Positions 23,890 to 32,879 of a stretch of 62,587 nucleotides of DNA are shown here, in pieces. The stretch's first letter is position 1. Each line of letters starts with the position of its first letter. The notes below the pieces were generated by a model, which saw nothing but the letters and a program-made list of their open reading frames with translations, was not told the DNA's origin and did not search any database. This DNA is from Veillonella sp. (lineage in GTDB: Bacteria; Bacillota; Negativicutes; Veillonellales; Veillonellaceae): the NCBI RefSeq assembly GCF_015058545.1, contig NZ_SVCB01000147.1, positions 1 to 62,587 on the forward strand. The letters run 5' to 3'. Position numbers and translations under genes: made by a program.

Positions 23890-25183
23890 TACAGAGGCTA
23901 AGGTGGGCTTGTTCACCATTATCGGCCTTTGCTTATTTGCGGCGGCGATCATTTTTGTAGGCCGTTTGGAATTATTTGAACCGCCGCGGATGCATATTAC
24001 CGGCGATTTTCAGTCGGTTACGGGTCTTAAGACCGGTAACCAGGTTAAATATTCCGGCGTTACGGTGGGCCGCGTGAGCTCTATGGAAGTTACCGCCAAA
24101 GGGGTAACGCTTACTATGGATATTGATAAAGATACGGAGATTCCGATTGACTCCGAGTTTGCCTTGGCCAATGACGGCATTTTGGGCGATAAATTCATTC
24201 AAATTACGCCGGGACGATCCCAAGTCTTTTTAAAAGACGGTGACATGATTCGCGGTGACGGTCATAGCGATATTGATAAAACGATGCAGCAAGCTACCAT
24301 ATTGATGGAAGAAGCCAATAAAACCTTGGGCTCCATTAATAATATTATCGGCGATGCGCAGACCCAGACATCACTTCGCAATGCCCTTCGCTCTACGGAA
24401 ATCATCGCCAATAATACGGCGGAACTTACGGCTCGTTTTAATCAAATGGCTCTGGATAATCAGGGCAACATTAATGAAATTACAGCCAACATGACTGATA
24501 TTACACGTAATATGACGGCGATTACGGGTCAGCTTGATACATCCTTACAAAACTTGGATGGCGACGGGCAGGCATCTCGTGATATGCGTACTATTTTAGA
24601 TAATTTGAAAACAACAACTGACAGCTTGAATTCCATGGCCGCTTCTATGCAGGGTATCGTAACGGATCCGCAGAGCAGTCAGGATATTAAGGAAACTTTG
24701 CATAATACGGCGCAGTTGACTACTAAGTTAAATCGTCTCACCGGTGGCGACGTAGATAGTCGTGAATCCGGAAAAAAGTACCCTTTTAAGGCAAGCGCCA
24801 ATATGGAGCTCTTATATAATACAACGAAGAATAAATATAATCCGAACGCGGATTTTCGTTTGCAATTCGGTCAAAATTTATTCACCTTGGGAGCGAATAA
24901 TATTGGTAACGGCAGCCGCTTGGAACTTACATATGGCAAATACGTAGCGGATGATTTTTCGATTCGCGGCGGACTGTTTGACGGTGACGTAGGTGTCGGT
25001 GTCGATTACGGCATGGGCGGTCCGTTTACAATATCCGCGGCCGTTATGGATTTAAATGATGTGCGCTATCGGATTCGCAGTGAAGTGAGATTGTTTGATG
25101 ATGTATATGCCATCGCTCAATTCATTCGTCCGTTTAGCGAAGAAAATGGTGGTAATTTCTACGGCATTCGATATGTCTTTTAA
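23879..25183 (+). CDS. mlaD: MlaD-family MCE protein fused to an outer-membrane-type beta-barrel
   Basis: MlaD proteins carry an MCE domain that shuttles phospholipid to the MlaEF transporter. Here a single N-terminal membrane helix (about residues 10-28) is followed by the MCE domain (about 38-120), a long helical, Asn/Thr/Gln-rich stretch (about 130-290), and a C-terminal region from about residue 298 made of alternating amphipathic strands and ending in the aromatic YVF. That end looks like an outer-membrane beta-barrel, so one polypeptide could span the whole periplasm. The Veillonella parvula MlaD is reported to have this architecture. 434 residues is far longer than the E. coli protein (about 180). 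ATG 23879 follows AAGGGGGAG. Confidence 0.9.
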   Translation: MKFNTEAKVGLFTIIGLCLFAAAIIFVGRLELFEPPRMHITGDFQSVTGLKTGNQVKYSGVTVGRVSSMEVTAKGVTLTMDIDKDTEIPIDSEFALANDGILGDKFIQITPGRSQVFLKDGDMIRGDGHSDIDKTMQQATILMEEANKTLGSINNIIGDAQTQTSLRNALRSTEIIANNTAELTARFNQMALDNQGNINEITANMTDITRNMTAITGQLDTSLQNLDGDGQASRDMRTILDNLKTTTDSLNSMAASMQGIVTDPQSSQDIKETLHNTAQLTTKLNRLTGGDVDSRESGKKYPFKASANMELLYNTTKNKYNPNADFRLQFGQNLFTLGANNIGNGSRLELTYGKYVADDFSIRGGLFDGDVGVGVDYGMGGPFTISAAVMDLNDVRYRIRSEVRLFDDVYAIAQFIRPFSEENGGNFYGIRYVF

Positions 25184-25200
25184 TTTTGGGAGGTAATACC

Positions 25201-26679
25201 ATGTTAAATAAAAAAGCTCTTTCTTTAGCCATTGCAATGTCTTTGACAGTAACCGGCGTATTGGCCGCCGGTTCTAATGATGATGCCAAAATTGCCAAAT
25301 ATCAGCAGGCAGCATTAGTGATTACACAGCAAACTTTGGCAGATCGAATCGTTAAAGACGAAGTAGTAGGCGACAAAGTGTCCTTAACATTACCTCATAC
25401 GGTGGAATTGGCTTTGGCTAATAACCGTGATGTAAGACAGTCCGAATGGCAGTATGAAGCAGCTCGTGCACAGGTAAGTGTAGCGGCAGCGGCTAAGAAC
25501 CCTACCGTAAGCTATGCCTATAAAGGCGGACGCGGAAGTAGTACTTTACAGACCGGAGCCACCGCAATCGGCGATTCGGCTAGCAATACGTTCTCATTAG
25601 CAATACCAATATATACCGGCGGTAAAGCAGAAGCAGCTATCGAATCGGCTCGTTATTCCCGTGAAGGTTATAATGCAGCCTTGGAAGTAGCGCGTCAAAC
25701 AGCTAAATTAAATGCAGCCAGCAATTATTACTCCTTGATTCAGGCTCGTAATAAGGTGGATATTGCCCAACAATCGGTTCGCGATTATGAAGGTCATTTA
25801 ACAAATGTAAATCAGCAATATAATGTAGGTATCGTGGCCAAATCCGATGTATTGGCATCCCAAACATCATTGGCCAATGCTCAGACTTCCCTGGTAGAAG
25901 CACAAAATGCGGCTAATTTGGCGGAAGCAACCCTTAATAACTCCATCGGCTTACCGGTTAATACGAGCGTAGAAACGGCGGATAATTCACTCGGTTATAC
26001 ACCGTATCCTGTAACTTTGGCCGATGCCCAGGCGTATGCACTCTTGCATCGTGCGGAACTCATTCAGAGCACCATGGCGGTAAAAGCAGCAGAAGAAGCT
26101 ATTAAATCCGCTAAATCCGGTTACTTGCCAACCTTAAGTGCTACGGCCACCCAGGCTTGGTCCGGTAGTGATTGGGGCGGTACCTCCAATGACAATTGGA
26201 GTATCGGTGCGGCTGTATCTTGGAGCCTCTGGGACGGCGGTGCTACCAGTGAAGGCATTAAAGTTCAGGAAGCCAACTTAGAACGTTATAAAGAAGCTAA
26301 CTACCAGGTTATGGATAGCATTAATTTAGCTGTTCGTAAGGCTTATTTAAATATGAAATCCGCTGAACAGACAATTGACAGCACGCGTGTGGCGGTAGAA
26401 CAAGGTCAGGAAAACTTCCGTATTGCTTCCTTACGTTATCGTGCCGGCGTTGGTACCAACCTTGATGTACTTGATGCGGAAACTGAATTGGAAACGGCTC
26501 GTAATAACTATGTAGATGCTTTGTTTAACTACAATACAGCGGTAGCCTCCTTGGAATACGCGATGGGCGTGCCTTTGGAAACACCAATCGGTGGCGCCGC
26601 TCCACTCGTTAATGAAGCCAATCCGACTCAGACATTGAATACTTTGGTTGCCGATCAAGCGGCTAAAACGAATAAATAA
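25201..26679 (+). CDS. TolC-family outer-membrane channel protein
   Basis: TolC-type proteins form trimeric channels through the outer membrane with a long periplasmic helical tunnel. A signal peptide (about 1-21, ending VLAA) is followed by two repeated halves typical of the family: LPHTVELALANNRDVRQ in the first and LADAQAYALLHRAELIQ in the second, with helical NVGIVAKSDVLASQTSLANAQ segments. 492 residues is typical. ATG 25201 sits seven bases after GGGAGGT. The gene follows mlaD by 17 bases, so it is part of the Mla operon; whether it works with Mla or an efflux pump is not shown. Confidence 0.92.
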   Translation: MLNKKALSLAIAMSLTVTGVLAAGSNDDAKIAKYQQAALVITQQTLADRIVKDEVVGDKVSLTLPHTVELALANNRDVRQSEWQYEAARAQVSVAAAAKNPTVSYAYKGGRGSSTLQTGATAIGDSASNTFSLAIPIYTGGKAEAAIESARYSREGYNAALEVARQTAKLNAASNYYSLIQARNKVDIAQQSVRDYEGHLTNVNQQYNVGIVAKSDVLASQTSLANAQTSLVEAQNAANLAEATLNNSIGLPVNTSVETADNSLGYTPYPVTLADAQAYALLHRAELIQSTMAVKAAEEAIKSAKSGYLPTLSATATQAWSGSDWGGTSNDNWSIGAAVSWSLWDGGATSEGIKVQEANLERYKEANYQVMDSINLAVRKAYLNMKSAEQTIDSTRVAVEQGQENFRIASLRYRAGVGTNLDVLDAETELETARNNYVDALFNYNTAVASLEYAMGVPLETPIGGAAPLVNEANPTQTLNTLVADQAAKTNK

Positions 26680-26749
26680 TAAATCCTTGTAAGTGTGTGA
26701 TGTGAAGTAAATTTGTTTGTAAGATACTGTTTTGTGCGAGGAGTTTTAA

Positions 26750-29700
26750 ATGAAAAAGGGACAGCGTAAATGGCTCGCCGGTGCGGTTGTGTTGGCCGTA
26801 GCCTTTGGCGGAGCACAACTATTGCGCCCCGTTGGGGAGCAGATAGTGGGACCTATCGTACAAGAACAATTGAATACAGCAATTAATGGGCAGGCGGATT
26901 ATTCATCCTTTAACATCGGTTGGGATGGTACCGTTCATATTGGCGACCTGTCTATTAAGGACACCGAAGGCAAAGTCGTGGCCGATGTGCCGAGTACGGA
27001 AGTATCGCTCGACATGTTGGAAGCGGTAAAGTTGCCGTTCGGTCAGTCGGCTCCGCTTCGATTGATAAAATCGGTTACCCTTAATAACCCAACCGTGCAT
27101 GCCGTAGAGAAGGCAGACCGTTCGTGGAATATTACGTCCCTCATCAAAAAGAGTGACAGTGAAGAACCGTTGCAGTTTAGAGGGAATGTCATAGTCAATG
27201 ACGGCATAGCAACCCTTGATTGGCTAAATGGTCGCCACACAGCGGTTGAAGCTATTAACGGGGCTGTTAAGTTTGCAGATTATCCTAAGTTGGACGGCGC
27301 TTTGTCAGCTAATGTGGATAAGCAGGCTGTAACGCTTAAGGGCTCCTATACTAATGATGATTCTGCTGACTTTACCCTTTTTGTTAAAGCAGACAGCTTG
27401 CGTTTAGATTATGTGAATGACTTGATTCCAAGCGATATTAATGCCAAAGTAATTGGCGGTACCGCTAAGAATATAGCTTTAACCATCAGTCGCAATGATA
27501 ATCTATTTAATTTTGAAGGGGCCGTTGATATTAATAATTTGGCCGCCGATTATCAGAATGATTCCATAAGTCCTAAGTCGTATGAGATTCGCCAAGGGGC
27601 GGCTCATGTTACCTTTAACGGCACGAATATTATGGTAGCGGATGGTCGTGTGGCCATTAACGATCAGCAATTCTTTGCTCACGGCAATGTTGATATTACG
27701 GACTTGGCGGAGCCAAACTTTAATCTTACCTTGCGTGGTCAGGATATTCAAATCGAATCCTTAATTGATAAGGGGATTACCGGCTCTGTAGGCACTGTGG
27801 CTCATGTGTATGGCACAGCGGCATCGCCGATTGTGAATGCTACGGTTGAAGCATCCAATGTTAATTACGAAGGCTATATTTTAGAAAAAGGCTTGGCAAC
27901 CTTAGCCTATCAAAATGATATTGTGGATATATCCGATATTCGACTTAGTTTGAATGGCGGTGAGGCCGGTGGGCGCGGTACTTTTAATACGAAAACGCAA
28001 GAGTACGAGGCATCACTGGAAGGCACCAATATTCCGTTGGCCTTAGTGGGGCAGGCTGTGGATCAGCCGTTATTCGGTACTGTTAACGGTAAAGCTTATC
28101 TTAAGGGGATCGGTACGGATTCCTTACCGGCGATTACGGCTACTTTTGAAGGTAACGGTATTGGCTATGATTCGATTGCGACCGATTCTTTATCCGGTCA
28201 AATTGCCGGCGCCAATGGCAATTATTTTATTAACTATCTCAACGGGACAATCGGTTCCGGATCCTTTAGTGCCTATGGCAATGTAAGTCAGGATGCCCTC
28301 GACATAGCTTTCGATGCCAAAGATGTTCCGCTTGATTTGTTTAGTGATTATGCTAAACAGGATCTTGACGGTAAAGCTACCGTTACCGGTCGTGTGACGG
28401 GACCAATGGATAATCCGAATGTTATGGCTATTGTCGCATCCGACGGTGGTCATGTAGGTCGGATTCGTTTCGATAATGCCTATGCGGAAGCAACTGTAAG
28501 TAATAAATTGATAACTGTTAACAACGGCTTTGTTCAAGACGGCCACGGTTACTACAGCTTAAACGGTACTATTGATATGGGACCGTCGAAGGCTTTACAG
28601 CTACAGGCGAATGCCAATACGGTTCGTATTGAAAATATAGCCGGCATGGTTGACCCTGACTTACAGGTTACCGGTTGGCTCGATGTGCGTACGGAAATAG
28701 GCGGTACTTTAGACAATCCGCAAATTCGCGGTTTTGTCCATGCTTGGGACGGTTCGGTACAGGGCAAATTATACAGTGATGTTCGTTTCGGGTTCCGTTA
28801 CGCTAATGACTTCCTCGGCGTTCGTGATTTGGTAGCGCAGGCCTATGGGGCTACTTTCTATGCTGCCGGCCGCTATCAAAACGGCGGCTTAGACTTTAAG
28901 TTCTTCGGCGATACGATTTATTTACGACCATGGCTTAAAGACTATGCCGATGTGGAAGGCTATATGACGCTTGAAGGGACGCTCACCGGTACGATTGATA
29001 AGCCGATTGTACAGGGCCGATTAGGTTCCAATGATGTAGTCGTTAATGACATGGCTTTGAAAAATATCTCCGGTAATGTATATGCAGACCCGACGGTAGT
29101 TCATTTGCAAAATGTGTCCTTTGAAGAAGGGGAACATGGTAAATTCAACATCGATGGCGGCATGACATTAAACGGCGAGCAACGATTATTCGGCTATGCC
29201 ACCATCAGTAATGGTGAGTTGGTTAATTTCATGAAACTGGCCAAACTTGATGTGCCTGAATCGGATGGACATATTAACGGTCGTCTCGATTTAGGCGGTA
29301 CACTTAAGAATCCGGATCTCCGCTTAATCGGCACTATCGATGATATCGTTATGGGCGGTAAGCCATGGGGCACTGCCAATGTGGACGTGGCTTTGCAAAA
29401 CCGCAAATTAACGATTCATAAAGGAGAGTTACCAATCGGCGACGGTATGTTGGCCGCTTTGGGTACGGCTGATTTGGATGGTCAAAGTGACATTCAGATT
29501 GCGGCCAATAATGTAGCTATCGACTCCTTAATGCCACTGTTTAAAACGTCGGTTCCGGCATCCGGCAATATTCATTTAATTGCCAATGTGACCGGCGAAA
29601 CGTTAAATCCGCATGTTGAATTATCCACAGAGTTGACAAATGCCAGTCTTAACGGAGTACAAATCGATCGCCTCTACGCTATGGCGACGATGGAGGACAA

Positions 29701-31060
29701 AGTTATTCATCTGCAACAATTGGTAGGTCAACGAGGTGAGTATAAAGCGAAACTTCGCGGTGATGTACCGTTAGCCGCTTTTTATAAATCCGGTTATTTG
29801 CCACCGGGCGATAAATCGGCTATGGATTTGACCTTTGATGTAAATGAAGCGGATCTTGGCGTATTACCGCTTTTATTCCCAGCTGTTACGGAGGGGACGG
29901 GGCCGTTAAAAGGTGCCCTTCATATTACCGGTACCTATGATCAACCAATGGTTAACGGCACTCTTAGTGTGGACCATGGTTTGGTACATTTTAAAGATGT
30001 TAAAAAAGATTTATCTGATATATCGGCGCAACTTATTTTTAAAGGGCAAAAAGCCGAGTTAATCGGCGGTGCGTCCATGGGTAAAGGTAATGCGGGCCTT
30101 TCCGGTGAATTCAGCTGGAATGGAACAACCTTGACGAATTACGCCGGCGTTATCCAAATGAACGACCTTGAAGTGGAACATGAATTCTTCAAGGGTCCGT
30201 TGAACGGTGAAGTTGGCGTTATGCTCAAAGACGGCTTGCCGACGGTGGTAGGTCACCTTGATCTGGAAAATGATACCATGACGATTCCGTTATCCCTCAC
30301 CAGTGAGGAAGGCGGTTCTCCGATAGGACTTGATTTCACTGTGAATGTGGGCAAAAAAGTTCGCCTCTACAGCGGTGGTCTTTATGACTTCACCCTCGGC
30401 GGCGGGGCTCATATCGGCGGTACTACGACAGATCCGTTTATTGACGGCGAATTCCATGTCGTAGAAGGTAATTTGAAGTATCTTAACAATACGTTTAAGA
30501 TTACGGAAGGTAAAACCGACTTTGTACGCGGATCCTTCTTGCCGATTTTAAGTGTAAAAGCGGAATCCCGGGTTCGCTCTTATCGCGTATATCTTGAAGT
30601 AAACGGTCCGGTGGAACAGATGGATTTAAAATTGACATCCGATCCGCATCTGGAACAACGTCAAATTGTATCGCTCTTAACATTCGGTTACAGCTCCGGT
30701 AATGACAGCAGTGTATCGTCCGATGATGTAAACGCCTTGTTTGCAGCCGGTGTACGATCAGCTTTAATGGGTTATATTGAAGGGGCCTTTAAGGATACCT
30801 TAGGTCTGGATTTAATCAACATTACTACGGGCTCGTTGGATCCGAATGAACCGGTAAATGAAGATACAAACAGTTACTATAATATTGAAATCGGCAAATA
30901 CTTGTTACCGGATTTAATGGTAACCTTTAGTACGGGTATTAATAATGATACCCAAGCTTATGGGATTATGTATGATATTAATAGCCACTATAGCGTTAAC
31001 GGGTGGATGAACAGTAATGGCCATTCATACTTTGGCGGTCAGTGGACTACTCAGTTTTAA
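26750..31060 (+). CDS. tamB: TamB-family AsmA-like translocation/lipid-transport protein
   Basis: TamB (DUF490) is a very long periplasm-spanning protein with a beta-taco groove thought to carry phospholipid to the outer membrane and originally linked to autotransporter assembly. The N-terminal membrane helix (about residues 7-25) anchors it, about 1000 residues of repeating beta strands follow (note repeated INGTI, VDIN and GTLDNPQI segments), and the C-terminal TamB domain (about 1080-1436) ends in WTTQF. 1436 residues is normal. The ATG at 26750 follows GAGGAG. No tamA partner is adjacent; BamA lies two genes downstream and may serve, as proposed for some bacteria. Confidence 0.93.
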   Translation: MKKGQRKWLAGAVVLAVAFGGAQLLRPVGEQIVGPIVQEQLNTAINGQADYSSFNIGWDGTVHIGDLSIKDTEGKVVADVPSTEVSLDMLEAVKLPFGQSAPLRLIKSVTLNNPTVHAVEKADRSWNITSLIKKSDSEEPLQFRGNVIVNDGIATLDWLNGRHTAVEAINGAVKFADYPKLDGALSANVDKQAVTLKGSYTNDDSADFTLFVKADSLRLDYVNDLIPSDINAKVIGGTAKNIALTISRNDNLFNFEGAVDINNLAADYQNDSISPKSYEIRQGAAHVTFNGTNIMVADGRVAINDQQFFAHGNVDITDLAEPNFNLTLRGQDIQIESLIDKGITGSVGTVAHVYGTAASPIVNATVEASNVNYEGYILEKGLATLAYQNDIVDISDIRLSLNGGEAGGRGTFNTKTQEYEASLEGTNIPLALVGQAVDQPLFGTVNGKAYLKGIGTDSLPAITATFEGNGIGYDSIATDSLSGQIAGANGNYFINYLNGTIGSGSFSAYGNVSQDALDIAFDAKDVPLDLFSDYAKQDLDGKATVTGRVTGPMDNPNVMAIVASDGGHVGRIRFDNAYAEATVSNKLITVNNGFVQDGHGYYSLNGTIDMGPSKALQLQANANTVRIENIAGMVDPDLQVTGWLDVRTEIGGTLDNPQIRGFVHAWDGSVQGKLYSDVRFGFRYANDFLGVRDLVAQAYGATFYAAGRYQNGGLDFKFFGDTIYLRPWLKDYADVEGYMTLEGTLTGTIDKPIVQGRLGSNDVVVNDMALKNISGNVYADPTVVHLQNVSFEEGEHGKFNIDGGMTLNGEQRLFGYATISNGELVNFMKLAKLDVPESDGHINGRLDLGGTLKNPDLRLIGTIDDIVMGGKPWGTANVDVALQNRKLTIHKGELPIGDGMLAALGTADLDGQSDIQIAANNVAIDSLMPLFKTSVPASGNIHLIANVTGETLNPHVELSTELTNASLNGVQIDRLYAMATMEDKVIHLQQLVGQRGEYKAKLRGDVPLAAFYKSGYLPPGDKSAMDLTFDVNEADLGVLPLLFPAVTEGTGPLKGALHITGTYDQPMVNGTLSVDHGLVHFKDVKKDLSDISAQLIFKGQKAELIGGASMGKGNAGLSGEFSWNGTTLTNYAGVIQMNDLEVEHEFFKGPLNGEVGVMLKDGLPTVVGHLDLENDTMTIPLSLTSEEGGSPIGLDFTVNVGKKVRLYSGGLYDFTLGGGAHIGGTTTDPFIDGEFHVVEGNLKYLNNTFKITEGKTDFVRGSFLPILSVKAESRVRSYRVYLEVNGPVEQMDLKLTSDPHLEQRQIVSLLTFGYSSGNDSSVSSDDVNALFAAGVRSALMGYIEGAFKDTLGLDLINITTGSLDPNEPVNEDTNSYYNIEIGKYLLPDLMVTFSTGINNDTQAYGIMYDINSHYSVNGWMNSNGHSYFGGQWTTQF

Positions 31061-31079
31061 TTAAGAAAGGAGGGTCGGC

Positions 31080-31712
31080 ATGCTTGACTCATATTTAGCG
31101 GAATTAGAGAAAATTAAATTATTGTCGCCTGAAGAAGAGCGTGCTTTATGGCAGGCATACAAAGAGCATGATGATGAGTCGGCACGTACGGCCCTTATTG
31201 AACATTATCAGCCCCTTGTTTTCCGTGAAGCCATGGCGTATTATCGTGTGGTACCGGATGTGATGGACTGTGTCCAGGAAGGTACGGTAGGCCTCATTGA
31301 AGCGGTGGAACGTTTTGACTATGCGAAGGGGGTAGCCTTTTCGTTATATGCGGTCCATCGCGTACGCGGGCGTATCTTGGATTACCTTCGTAAAGAAGGC
31401 AAGGGCGGTGTCGTGTTAGCCGGTTCTGCCGATGAGGATGAATATTGGTGGGAACAGCTTCCTGATGAAGGGCCGTCCATTGAATCGGCGGTAGAAACGA
31501 AAGCTTTTCAGCAGGTGGTGGTAGAAGCGTTGGAACGCTTGCCGGGCAAAGAACGGCATGTAATGGAGCAAGTGTATTTAGCGGATCGCTCCATTGCGTC
31601 TGTAGCCGGTGAACTGGATACGAGCAACAGCTATATCCATCGTTTGCACCGCCAGGGGATTAAGCGTTTGCGCGGTATGCTCAGTCGTACGCGAAAATTC
31701 TGGAATGATTAA
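31080..31712 (+). CDS. Sigma-70 family RNA polymerase sigma factor
   Basis: A 210-residue alternative sigma factor. Region 2 (about 40-105) includes YQPLVFREAMAYYRVV and the -10-melting segment DCVQEGTVGLIEAVERFDY; region 4 (about 150-205) has the helix-turn-helix RSIASVAGELDTSNSYIHRLHRQGIKR, interrupted here by spacing rather than gaps. It has no region 1.1. The layout resembles the SigB/FliA (group 3) type. The ATG at 31080 follows AAAGGAGG and comes 19 bases after tamB, so it is probably co-transcribed with an envelope operon. Its position between tamB and bamA suggests control of envelope genes; target promoters are unknown. Confidence 0.9.
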   Translation: MLDSYLAELEKIKLLSPEEERALWQAYKEHDDESARTALIEHYQPLVFREAMAYYRVVPDVMDCVQEGTVGLIEAVERFDYAKGVAFSLYAVHRVRGRILDYLRKEGKGGVVLAGSADEDEYWWEQLPDEGPSIESAVETKAFQQVVVEALERLPGKERHVMEQVYLADRSIASVAGELDTSNSYIHRLHRQGIKRLRGMLSRTRKFWND

Positions 31713-31742
31713 TAAGTTCAATTAAAATAGCATTCAGAGATG

Positions 31743-31808
31743 AAGGTTGTAATCTGTTGCAGCAAGGTCAGACATAGGGCCAAGCTGAACGGGTTGCAAC
31801 CTTTTTGT
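31743..31808 (+). terminator. Long branched terminator hairpin after the sigma gene
   Basis: AAGGTTG (31743-31749) pairs with CAACCTT (31797-31803), enclosing about 47 bases with inner pairing possible between GTTGCAGC and GCTGAAC, and TTTTTG follows. The enclosed part is large for a simple terminator, so it may be a small structured RNA end. Confidence 0.6.
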
Positions 31809-32048
31809 TTTGTCCGGCTTATTGTTCCTGTCTGCTTTATTTTGACTTGGTCGTATCTTCTTAGTTGGATGTTGTCCTATATTCTTTTTTACACTAGCCA
31901 ATACGTTTAATTTGAGTTACGAACTATAATTTTGGCTGTTATAGATTTTTATTCATTGGTTTTCTATACGAATCGTTTAAAATATAAGGACTGATTACGG
32001 TAAAAAGGGCGAAGATTGCAATAAATTGTTAATAAATAAGCGTAAATA

Positions 32049-32057
32049 TGATATAAT
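32049..32057 (+). promoter_or_regulatory. Extended -10 promoter before the single-pass membrane protein
   Basis: TGATATAAT gives an extended -10 with TATAAT at 32052-32057; a weak -35-like TTGTTA lies 20 bases upstream. It is about 78 bases before the ATG at 32135. Confidence 0.6.
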
Positions 32058-32134
32058 AATTTCGATTAATGTGATATAAATGGTTCACAAAATCATCCTT
32101 TCTTACGAATATAAATGTATGAAAGGAGGCCGTT

Positions 32135-32761
32135 ATGAATAAGACTGGCGACAATATGGAGAAACGAATCCGCTCCGTTAAGACTTGGCTGGATAAAGCT
32201 GAGCAGGCTTATGCGGATGATTCTGCCACTAAAGGTCAATTACAATTGATGCTGGCTCAGGCGGAGATGCAACATCTTAACGAAAAACGAGCACCCGCTT
32301 TGTGGCAACGCTTAGGCTATTGGTCCATTGCCGTAGGTTTGGCTTTGCTGGTGGGTGGCGGTTATTATGTATGGCAACATCAAGGTGATGTCAAAAATAC
32401 AGCACCCGTGATGGAAGAGCAGAACCAACCGATGTCTGAAACGCCTCATAGCAATATGCCGGCCGTTTCACAAACCCCGACAAATTCTGTTGATGCGCCT
32501 AATAGCACAACGAATACAGCGGGCGGCACAGTCAATGCTTCAGCTGAAACAGCTACTGCTGATACGAATCAAAATGTGGAAGCGGTAACGACACAAGCGG
32601 ACAATGCTGTGGCAACACCACAAGCTACGGAAGAAGCTGTTCAGACGGCAACACCTGAATCACAAACTAGCGAATCAGTAGCGGCACCGGTAATCAGTAC
32701 AACTCAGATTCAAGAAGCCGTACGTGAAGGGGGACGAAGTCTGCGCGGACAAGAACAATAG
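32135..32761 (+). CDS. Single-pass membrane protein with anti-sigma-like topology
   Basis: I do not recognise a family for this 208-residue protein. Residues 1-65 form a charged helical domain, followed by one membrane helix (about 68-85, GYWSIAVGLALLVGGGYYVW) and a long extracytoplasmic region of low complexity, rich in Thr, Ala, Ser, Asn and Gln, with a basic end. There is no signal peptide, so the N-terminus is expected in the cytoplasm. Lying between a sigma factor and bamA, it has the topology of a membrane-bound anti-sigma factor, but no known anti-sigma motif (zinc-binding HXXXCXXC) is seen. Alternatives are a periplasmic spacer or wall-linking protein. The ATG at 32135 follows AAAGGAGG. 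Confidence 0.7.
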   Translation: MNKTGDNMEKRIRSVKTWLDKAEQAYADDSATKGQLQLMLAQAEMQHLNEKRAPALWQRLGYWSIAVGLALLVGGGYYVWQHQGDVKNTAPVMEEQNQPMSETPHSNMPAVSQTPTNSVDAPNSTTNTAGGTVNASAETATADTNQNVEAVTTQADNAVATPQATEEAVQTATPESQTSESVAAPVISTTQIQEAVREGGRSLRGQEQ

Positions 32762-32879
32762 AGAATCAGGATATATAAGCTGGCCATAGGTCAGTGAAAA
32801 TAATGGAATGAGAACATTAAAAGCATTAAAAGCAATGTGTTTATAAATAAGAAGGCATTATTTTAGGAGGATGTAGTAA

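Larger units (their letters stand above)
31713..32134. other. 422-base intergenic region between the sigma factor and the membrane protein
   Basis: It starts with a complex stem-loop terminator (31743-31808). A stretch to about 32040 is AT-rich with no credible ORF. The region ends with an extended -10 promoter (32049-32057) and the ribosome site AAAGGAGG (32120-32127). I see no tRNA or known riboswitch motif in it. Confidence 0.6.
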
